A stretch of 12,166 bases of DNA from Eubacteriales bacterium (GTDB taxonomy: Bacteria > Bacillota > Clostridia > JAQUNY01). The translations under genes and the position numbers were made by a program. The stretch is taken from positions 1-12,166 of the forward strand of contig JAQUNY010000037.1 of assembly GCA_028717405.1 (NCBI GenBank), given 5' to 3'. A model generated the notes under the pieces. The model saw only the letters and a program-made list of their open reading frames with translations. It was not told where the DNA came from and searched no databases. Positions within the stretch are counted from its first letter, which is position 1, and the number at the start of each line of letters is the position of its first letter. This document shows positions 6,482 through 12,166 of the stretch, one piece after another.

Positions 6482-8197
6482 ATGCCATCTGTGCCTCAGC
6501 CGGACGGTAAAGTTACAGTGAATCCTCCCGAAAGACCATTGACCCTTATGGGGCTTGCCGGTTTTATGATCAGGGGCTTTATCCGAAGTATACCAAAACA
6601 AGTTCTTTGGACTGTCCTCAGAGCAGTACTTTCATTTGCCGCTGTATTCATATTGCATACCTGGCTGGTTGTCTTCAGGAATGACGGCTTCCGGCCGGAA
6701 CCATCCCTCCCTTTTTACAGGCTGATAGCTTTTGACGAAACCAGGTCGCAATCCCTTGTCTTCTGGAGCATAGCCGCCTTTCTGCTTTCATCGTTCGCGG
6801 GCAGGATATTTTATGGCGGTTTCCGCAGATTATTCGCCGATTTCGTCAGCACTCCCGACTGGGTAATATCAAACCTGCGAAAAGCCGGAAAATATTCATT
6901 GCCATCCTATTTGACAGGGATACTCCTTTCTGTTGCCATCTCTTTTCTTATAAAAAGTAACTATGTCATCACAATAGGCGCCCTGGCCCTTTTCCTCTCT
7001 ATAACGTCAGGCGCCCAGGGCATGTGGTTCCTCGTACTGTCGACTGGATGGTCGGACATCAAACGCCTGTTCCTGCGAAATAAAAATGTGAACCATAGCC
7101 CCGTGGCGGTGTTTATTTTCGGGCTGACCCTTGGGATGATATTAGCCGCTTCATTTTCACAGCTGCTCTGGGGCAAAATTGCCATTATTGGTCTAAGTGT
7201 TGCGGGCTTGATTATTGTAATCGTGAAAAAAAGGGTTTCGCCTTCCGCCCTCGTCTGGCTGGGCGCATTCATAGCATTTCAGGCGGTCATCCTGAAGGTT
7301 TCGGGTGTGTTCGCCGATGACGGCGGTTGGAAAGAGGCAGGCGCCACATTCAAGTCCTGGTGGGACAGCGAAGGGCGCAGCCAGGCTGTCGCCATGAGCT
7401 TTCCTCCAGGTTTTTCAGCATTTCTGGGCGCTTTTTTTGGCGGCGGCGCACTGCCCAAACCACCGCCGATACCTGAGGTGATGGACTATAATGCGGAAAG
7501 TTTGAAATGGCACAACGAAAATGGTAAATGGGTCCTCTACCAGACCGACAATGCAGGCAATAAATACGGGAAAGGCATACCTCAGTCTCTTTTTAACGCC
7601 GATCCCAAATCGCTCGACGAAAATGTAAAAATATTCACGCAGCCTACATGTGACTACAGCAACGCAATCGAGAAGATTGAAAACCTGATGGACAACCTCG
7701 GCGAGGGTTATACTGATCATTTTACCCCGGATGGCTGGAAAGCCCTGACAACTGTGCAGAAAGAAAAGTCGCTTGCAGCCCTTGCCGATATCCTGGCGGA
7801 TGCGGCAGGAGTGAAAGCAAAACATTTCTCAGTAAATCTGGAACAAAGAAGTGATACATATAATTGTGGTTCATGGAATGAAAAGACAGGGAAAATCACA
7901 ATAAACACAAATTCTGTTATCTTCGATAATCCTTTTAAAATAATAAAGGTATTGGCACATGAAGTCCGGCACGTTGCGCAGGATCCCGACAACCTGATTT
8001 TTGGCAACGCCGACCTTGGCGGTGGTGAGGAATATAAAAATTTGATTCGCTGGAACTACGATAATTATACTAACTCCACCTCAGACTACACACGCTATTC
8101 TGCTCAGCTTGTCGAGCGTGACGCCGACGCTTTCGGCAGAAAAATAGGAACAGCTGTATTTCATAAGGTATATAAAAACAAATATAAAATAAAGTAG
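6482..8197 (+). CDS. Multi-pass membrane protein with C-terminal zincin-like (HExxH) domain, paralogue 2
   Basis: This 571-residue protein aligns with the first zincin protein without gaps through the HExxH helix. By hand count 88 of the first 120 residues are identical. The same seven membrane segments, the Lys/Arg-rich inner loops and the PPPIPEVMDY hinge are present. The zincin motif is HEVRHVAQ at 493-500 and the third-ligand motif is ERDADAFG starting at residue 545. The only length change is about five extra residues (the DNLIFGN stretch) just after the HExxH helix, near where an active-site loop would sit. A Cys (in YNCGSW) has also appeared before the motif. All metal-ligand candidates are kept, so both copies are probably active. 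The gene ends 23 bases before the convergent stop of yycI, with no terminator visible between them. Function is inferred only from the motif. Confidence 0.85.
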   Translation: MPSVPQPDGKVTVNPPERPLTLMGLAGFMIRGFIRSIPKQVLWTVLRAVLSFAAVFILHTWLVVFRNDGFRPEPSLPFYRLIAFDETRSQSLVFWSIAAFLLSSFAGRIFYGGFRRLFADFVSTPDWVISNLRKAGKYSLPSYLTGILLSVAISFLIKSNYVITIGALALFLSITSGAQGMWFLVLSTGWSDIKRLFLRNKNVNHSPVAVFIFGLTLGMILAASFSQLLWGKIAIIGLSVAGLIIVIVKKRVSPSALVWLGAFIAFQAVILKVSGVFADDGGWKEAGATFKSWWDSEGRSQAVAMSFPPGFSAFLGAFFGGGALPKPPPIPEVMDYNAESLKWHNENGKWVLYQTDNAGNKYGKGIPQSLFNADPKSLDENVKIFTQPTCDYSNAIEKIENLMDNLGEGYTDHFTPDGWKALTTVQKEKSLAALADILADAAGVKAKHFSVNLEQRSDTYNCGSWNEKTGKITINTNSVIFDNPFKIIKVLAHEVRHVAQDPDNLIFGNADLGGGEEYKNLIRWNYDNYTNSTSDYTRYSAQLVERDADAFGRKIGTAVFHKVYKNKYKIK

Positions 8198-8220
8198 TAC
8201 AGTTTCTCTGATAGCTTCTG

Positions 8221-9198
8221 TTATTCCATGGCATTCGTACCTGCATCGGCATAGGCATCTATATCTGCATCAGCACTGAGATTAACCTTCATACCATTAT
8301 CCGCACCGGCATCCGCATCCGTGCCTGCTTCCACATCTGCTTCAACATCAGCCTCGGCCATCTCTTCCCCGCTGTATGCCCTGAAATACCTCGCATTGCC
8401 GGCGTCCGTCGCTATCCTCCAGACAGGCACGTCATATCCCTGCGCCTCCGGATCGATTTTATACATTTTATAGCCGAAATCTATACCTTTGATAACAGCG
8501 CCCTCGACAGCAAAATATTTCAGCAATATCTGATATGCCGGGATTATTGGTTTCAGGTCTGTGAACCTCTGTATCTCCCTGTCATTAAATCTCAGTTTCA
8601 CAATGCCTTCTTCATCAGCCTCAGCTTCTATACGGGCATCAAAAAGCAGTACCGTCCTGTATTTTTTAACTAGCCTGATAAAGCTGGTATTTCTGCCCTC
8701 ATATACTCCCGCAAAATCGGTTATAAAATCTGAAACCGGAATACCAGCCTTTTTGAACAGCTGCCTTACCGCCTTTTCAAGGTCTCCGGGGGATAGCGGC
8801 CGTCCTGCTTCGCGCTCATTTCCGGTACTCTCATATAAAAAACCGCTGCCGTTAATAAATGTGACTTTTGCATTGCCATCAGGCGAAATAACAGGCGGAA
8901 CTGCAGAGGAAGACTCATCCCCGCCGCCTTCGACCACCGCGTCAGGTATCAGCAGCTTTATTATTACAGACAGGTCAGCCTTACTATCCTTATATTCCGG
9001 GACTCCCGCTTCCCCTGCGTTATCAGGTATCTTACATTCAAGGACCGCTCCTTTCGCCTCAAGGATCGCGGCAGTATTGCTCAATATGGCACGGGATACC
9101 CTGTTTGACCCGGAAGCAATAATTATATTGACAAACAACACTATATTAAGCGCCACAAACATATATATAAGGATACTTTTTACCTTTGACCAGTCCAT
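8221..9198 (-). CDS. yycI: WalK regulatory membrane protein YycI (WalI)
   Basis: YycI is a single-pass membrane protein that works with YycH to tune the WalK sensor kinase, inhibiting it in Bacillus and activating it in Staphylococcus. The 325-residue product starts MDWSKVKSILIYMFVALNIV, the typical YycI opening, with one membrane helix near residues 8-28 and an extracytoplasmic domain. The family's end pattern is visible at about 257-278 (VPVWRIATDAGNARYFRAYSGE). It lies directly after yycH on the same strand with a 28-base gap holding AAGGGGAAGAGAGG. The oddity is the tail, residues about 279-325: acidic, rich in Ala and Asp, and beyond the usual end of the family. The next canonical gene, walJ, is not downstream; the convergent zincin gene is there instead. 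Confidence 0.88.
   Translation of the reverse strand: MDWSKVKSILIYMFVALNIVLFVNIIIASGSNRVSRAILSNTAAILEAKGAVLECKIPDNAGEAGVPEYKDSKADLSVIIKLLIPDAVVEGGGDESSSAVPPVISPDGNAKVTFINGSGFLYESTGNEREAGRPLSPGDLEKAVRQLFKKAGIPVSDFITDFAGVYEGRNTSFIRLVKKYRTVLLFDARIEAEADEEGIVKLRFNDREIQRFTDLKPIIPAYQILLKYFAVEGAVIKGIDFGYKMYKIDPEAQGYDVPVWRIATDAGNARYFRAYSGEEMAEADVEADVEAGTDADAGADNGMKVNLSADADIDAYADAGTNAME
8224..8360 (-). repeat. Degenerate Ala/Asp codon repeat encoding the YycI tail
   Basis: On the minus strand this stretch is built from repeated GCN, GAT and GAN codons and encodes runs such as ADVEADVEAGTDADAGAD and ADADIDAYADAG, split by a short KVNLS segment. The codons vary, so it is not a simple recent slippage tract. 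Confidence 0.6.
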
Positions 9199-9226
9199 TG
9201 AGCCTCTCTTCCCCTTAAATCAGCAG

Positions 9227-10729
9227 TTATTGCATTTCAAGGACAATCTGTCTGTAACCTTCCACATTGGTCCTGAAGATCCACACCGGCACAAGCAGCT
9301 GTGTTTTCTTCATCCCCTCGGTTATCCTGTATCCGATGCCTGCGCCGCTGACTGAAAAATCTTCCCCCCCCACAACATCCAGCATCCCGTCATTTCGAAA
9401 AACATTCACCATCATCTCATGTGCCCTTATAAAATCATAGTTGCGCAGGATTTCATTATCCCTGCTAAAACGCCGTATCAGCCAGTCTGCTGATATCACT
9501 CTGCCTCCCGCGGCTTCAATCGTTATAGCATGCCCATAACTTGTGACCGTCCCCGTCCCTCCGCCGCCGGCTGTCGTACTATAGTCGGTAATTATGGGAT
9601 GCTCCTTATAGTAATAGTCGAAATAAAATTCATATGAGCCGTCCGTCTCCTCCATACCTGTCAAAACGATATCTGCATCGCCTGTCAGCCTGATCCTCCC
9701 ATACTTATATATAAACCCCAAAGCCTCCGCAAAAGCTTCACCGGCATTTCCTTTCGGCAGGCTGCCGCCTGAAGGCTTATATCTGTATTGGAGCATACCA
9801 TCCTCATTAATTCTGTAAATATTGTTAAGATTGACAAAAACGATGCTGCCATCCCCGCCTGCATCCGACTCATAGCTCTCGTTGCCAAGCATCGCCATTG
9901 CTACGGCATTCCTGTCTGCGACATCATATGGATCCGCCGCAATAACCTCCTGCGGGACTCTGCATTGCAGATCATAGAAGCCTGCCATGCTGTCTTTTAT
10001 CATGCTGAAGGAATATATATACAGTATGTCCGGGCTGGTAGCAGTACCGGAAAAATAATCGCCTATAGCCCCGTATGTCCTGCTGCGCATATTACCTGAT
10101 AAGCTTCCAATGATCTCCGACAGCTCTTTTCTGTCCAGATTACCGGTCCTGATTATATGCTTCTGTATTATGACCCCGTCAGTTATACAAACGACCATTT
10201 CATTATCATTGGGACTCTCTTCATATAGCAGAGCTGCTTTGAATATTCCTGTAAATCCTGTCCCTCCGCCTTGTCCCTGTATGCCAAAAAGCCATGTGAA
10301 AAGCTCCATGTCCACATTTTTCACATAGCTGAACAGAAATGCTTTTTTTGATACGGCGCAATTATACCATTCCTGCGCCGAATATTGTCTGCTCTCCTCA
10401 TTCCGGGAAGCTCCTGACAATACCTTCGCCATATAATATGAGAACTCACGGCACAACTCTTCGTACCAGGGCGTTTCTCTGTCAACTATCCACCTTGGCC
10501 CGTATTTGCCCTCAGATGCCGCAACCACAGACGGTTTACGTATAACATCCTTCGCTTCATTCATGTCAAATGAGTACTGGTTTGATCTCCCCGGAAAAAT
10601 TGCGGACATAAAACCGGCAGGATATCCGCTGTTCTGGTAAACCAGGAGGATCCCTGCCTGAAAAATACTCAACAATATCAATGCCAACAACAAAAAGGAC
10701 CTGACAGTCTCGAACTTTTGTTTAATCAA
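9227..10729 (-). CDS. yycH: WalK regulatory membrane protein YycH (WalH)
   Basis: YycH forms a membrane complex with YycI and WalK and modulates WalRK signalling to cell-wall hydrolase genes. The 500-residue product has a short cytoplasmic N-terminus, one membrane helix (about 11-31) and a long extracytoplasmic region, as expected for the family. Sequence conservation in YycH is low, so the call rests on size, topology and position between walK and yycI. The start is a TTG at 10729: an in-frame stop lies a few codons upstream and no ATG or GTG lies between, while a purine-rich AGGACAGGG precedes it. It lies 20 bases after the secreted Ig-like gene, so the two are probably cotranscribed. Confidence 0.82.
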   Translation of the reverse strand: MIKQKFETVRSFLLLALILLSIFQAGILLVYQNSGYPAGFMSAIFPGRSNQYSFDMNEAKDVIRKPSVVAASEGKYGPRWIVDRETPWYEELCREFSYYMAKVLSGASRNEESRQYSAQEWYNCAVSKKAFLFSYVKNVDMELFTWLFGIQGQGGGTGFTGIFKAALLYEESPNDNEMVVCITDGVIIQKHIIRTGNLDRKELSEIIGSLSGNMRSRTYGAIGDYFSGTATSPDILYIYSFSMIKDSMAGFYDLQCRVPQEVIAADPYDVADRNAVAMAMLGNESYESDAGGDGSIVFVNLNNIYRINEDGMLQYRYKPSGGSLPKGNAGEAFAEALGFIYKYGRIRLTGDADIVLTGMEETDGSYEFYFDYYYKEHPIITDYSTTAGGGGTGTVTSYGHAITIEAAGGRVISADWLIRRFSRDNEILRNYDFIRAHEMMVNVFRNDGMLDVVGGEDFSVSGAGIGYRITEGMKKTQLLVPVWIFRTNVEGYRQIVLEMQ

Positions 10730-10749
10730 GTGGCTTACCCTGTCCTATC

Positions 10750-11310
10750 CTACCTTATGAATAAAGACCTCAGTAAATCGCCCAGCTTTAATATAAGGCC
10801 CCTGTTCAGATAATCAATCAGGTTTTGCGGAAGCAGCGTAACAGTGAAGTCATTTAGCTGCAAATTCACAGAAAGCTTTGGCTCTTCTATCTCTGCGGTC
10901 TTATAAACAACAACTCTGATCCTGTTTGCCCCTTCCTTAAGTGCTACTTCCTTCTGGAAATAACTATACGCATTGACACTCCAGGAGCTTTCGCCACTCT
11001 CGTCATTCAACACATATTTTTCAAATACACCGTCTTTGTTTTCAACCAGAAGCTGTATCGTCAATCCGTCCTGAAGTGCGCTGCCGCATATCAGGTACGT
11101 TTTGTATATCGTTGACTCGTCGCCTTCCGGACGAGTTATTTTTACAAGGAATTGCTCAGTCGACTTGATACTTTTGTCGTAGAATATCTCGGGCAGGATC
11201 TCCTCGTCGCCAGTAGAATCGCCGGTGGAATCGCCGGTGGCAAAAGCTGGGGTTGCAAACCCCAGACACAATAAAGCAACCAATATCAACGATAAAATTT
11301 TCCTGACCAT
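10750..11310 (-). CDS. Secreted protein with Ig-like domain inserted between walK and yycH
   Basis: I do not recognise a named family. The 186-residue product begins with a signal peptide (MVRKILSLILVALLCLGFA, then TPAFA) with a likely type I cut after Ala24. A linker of three GDST/GDE repeats follows. Residues about 45-145 look like a bacterial Ig-like beta-sandwich: the pattern ICGSALQDGLTIQLLVENKDG, then FQKEVALKEGANRIRVVVYK, matches the 'GxAxxGxxVxV...LxxGxNxIxV' rhythm of such domains. The C-terminus (LIDYLNRGLILKLGDLLRSLF) could form an amphipathic helix. I chose the ATG at 11310 because it starts the signal peptide and has GGGAG eight bases upstream; an ATG at 11376 would put 22 polar residues before it. 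Its position inside the WalK operon suggests an envelope role linked to WalK, YycH and YycI, which is inference. Confidence 0.82.
   Translation of the reverse strand: MVRKILSLILVALLCLGFATPAFATGDSTGDSTGDEEILPEIFYDKSIKSTEQFLVKITRPEGDESTIYKTYLICGSALQDGLTIQLLVENKDGVFEKYVLNDESGESSWSVNAYSYFQKEVALKEGANRIRVVVYKTAEIEEPKLSVNLQLNDFTVTLLPQNLIDYLNRGLILKLGDLLRSLFIR
11206..11241 (-). repeat. Three 12-base repeats encoding the TGDS linker
   Basis: Three 12-base copies lie at 11206-11217, 11218-11229 and 11230-11241; the last two differ at one base. They encode the TGDSTGDSTGDE linker directly after the signal peptide. Copy number could vary by slippage between strains. Confidence 0.6.
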
Positions 11311-11438
11311 CAGTTTTTCTCCCGGCAGACTGCTCCGCTGCCACATGCACAGCTGCCTTTTTTTGTACGATTTCATCTGTTTACCATTCCGCCAACATCA
11401 TTATACAATATGTATATTACAGCAGTATTACGACGCTT
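11311..11438 (-). promoter_or_regulatory. Gap after walK with a candidate internal promoter and palindrome
   Basis: The 128 bases between walK and the secreted gene contain, on the minus strand, a perfect TATAAT at 11405-11400 with only a weak -35 (ATACTG). The TATAAT overlaps a perfect inverted repeat, TATACA-ATA-TGTATA, at 11402-11416. This could be an internal, regulated start for the secreted gene, yycH and yycI. It is tentative because of the weak -35. Confidence 0.3.
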
Positions 11439-12166
11439 TTAAGATTGCTTTACAGGCAGCTTGACTGTGACATTCGTTCCCTTTTCCCTTGTACTGCTGA
11501 TCGTGATCTCCCCTCCGTGAGCCTCGGCGATTTCCCTTGCTATCGCCAGCCCCAGGCCTGTTCCTCCCATTTCTCTTGAGCGCGCTTTGTCTACCCTGTA
11601 AAACCTTTCAAAAACATGCGGAAGGTCGCTTTCGGGGATACCTACGCCCGTATCTGACACTTTCAGATAAACGGAATTGTACAATGTTCCGACATGTACG
11701 GTTACTTTTCCTCCCCGCGGAGTGTATTTATACGCATTGCTCAGCAGGTTGAACACCACCTGCTCAAGCTTGTCTTTATCTGCAGTAATTTCAGGTATGG
11801 TGCCCATCGTATAGTTCTCAATACTGAGTTCTTTATTGCTGGCTTCTATGCCAATCTTTTCAATGCAGCTGCGAACCAGCTTTCCTAAGTCGACTTTTTC
11901 AAGTTTCAGCCTGATTTTACCGTTTTCAATACTTTTCTGGTTATCGATACTGGAGAGCAGCAGGAGGTCCCTGACCAGTCTTGTCATTCTGTCCGATTCG
12001 CTGTGTATAACACCTATAAAGCGCTCTGCCGTTTCTTTGTCTTCAAGGGCGCCGTCAAGTAAAGTCTCGCTGTAGCTCTTAATACAGGTAAGAGGCGTAT
12101 TGAGCTCATGAGAAACATTTCCCACAAATTCCCTTCTCATATTGTCCAGTTTTTGCTGTTCTGTAT
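11439..12166 (-). CDS. walK: WalK sensor histidine kinase, C-terminal catalytic part (5' end outside the window)
   Basis: The frame is open to the window edge, giving 241 visible residues that start TEQQKLDNMRREF. WalK phosphorylates WalR to control cell-wall metabolism. The phosphoacceptor site NVSHELNTPLT (His at visible residue 19) opens the HisKA domain. The ATP-binding domain has the N box (LEQVVFNLLSNAYKYTPRGG), the G1 box DTGVGIP, FERFYRVDKARSR and the G2 box GGTGLGLAI, ending near EKGTNVTVKLP. All key residues are present, so the kinase should be active. The N-terminal membrane, PAS and HAMP parts lie outside. The assignment to WalK rather than the similar PhoR or ResE rests on the downstream yycH and yycI genes and on the QQKLDxMRREFV linker. 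walR is expected just upstream, off the window. Confidence 0.9.
   Translation of the reverse strand, partial: TEQQKLDNMRREFVGNVSHELNTPLTCIKSYSETLLDGALEDKETAERFIGVIHSESDRMTRLVRDLLLLSSIDNQKSIENGKIRLKLEKVDLGKLVRSCIEKIGIEASNKELSIENYTMGTIPEITADKDKLEQVVFNLLSNAYKYTPRGGKVTVHVGTLYNSVYLKVSDTGVGIPESDLPHVFERFYRVDKARSREMGGTGLGLAIAREIAEAHGGEITISSTREKGTNVTVKLPVKQS

Noticed and set aside
4084..8197. Reading the region as a mobile element or toxin-antitoxin island
   Set aside because: No transposase, integrase, tRNA or flanking repeat is visible, and base composition and codon use look like the neighbours. The toxin resemblance rests only on the zincin motif.
8561..9355. Open frame of 264 codons on the plus strand opposite yycI and the end of yycH
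   Set aside because: It has a Ser/Thr/Leu-rich composition typical of antisense frames and spans two real genes. It has no supporting start signal.
11324..11364. GGCAG/CTGCC stem followed by seven T on the plus strand, resembling an intrinsic terminator
   Set aside because: It points against all genes in this region, the stem is only five pairs with a loop of more than 20 bases, and no plus-strand gene lies upstream within several kilobases.
11400..11425. Possible WalR box (TGTAAT and TGTATA as a direct repeat on the minus strand)
   Set aside because: The two half-sites are separated by eight bases, whereas the WalR consensus requires five, so it does not fit.

Overview
The window looks like a chromosomal segment of a Clostridia-type Firmicute. 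It carries a WalK-YycH-YycI locus, which is characteristic of Firmicutes. Its genes have strong purine-rich Shine-Dalgarno sites and several TTG starts, base composition is moderate, and one gene is a ferredoxin-containing aldo/keto reductase typical of anaerobes. Naming a species is not possible from sequence reading alone.

Layout from left to right. (1) 1-1505: the 5' part of an HxlR-type regulator on the minus strand, divergent from an aldo/keto reductase with a C-terminal two-cluster Fe-S domain. Their promoters overlap and share an inverted repeat, TATACC-N6-GGTATA. (2) 1607-3921, minus strand: murA followed by galU, two precursor enzymes for the cell envelope. A small REP-like repeat with a GACAGGGGACGG core lies between them. 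(3) 4084-8197, plus strand: the least familiar part. Two paralogous proteins of 566 and 571 residues each have about seven membrane segments followed by a zincin-like domain (HExRHxxQ, then ExDAxxFG). They flank a 167-residue soluble protein that ends in a CxxC...CxxC zinc ribbon. (4) 8221-12166, minus strand: walK (truncated at the window edge), an uncharacterised secreted Ig-like protein, yycH and yycI. yycI carries an unusual Ala/Asp-rich C-terminal tail. The zincin cassette runs head-on into yycI, and walJ, the usual next gene, is absent at that position.

How the genes may work together. murA and galU make peptidoglycan and glycan precursors. WalK with YycH and YycI senses cell-wall status, and the extra secreted protein sits inside that operon. 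The zincin cassette lies between these two envelope blocks. Its predicted topology (N-terminus inside, seven membrane spans, C-terminus outside) would place both protease domains on the outer face of the membrane, so an envelope role is plausible but unproven. No rRNA, tRNA, CRISPR array, insertion sequence or phage gene was seen.
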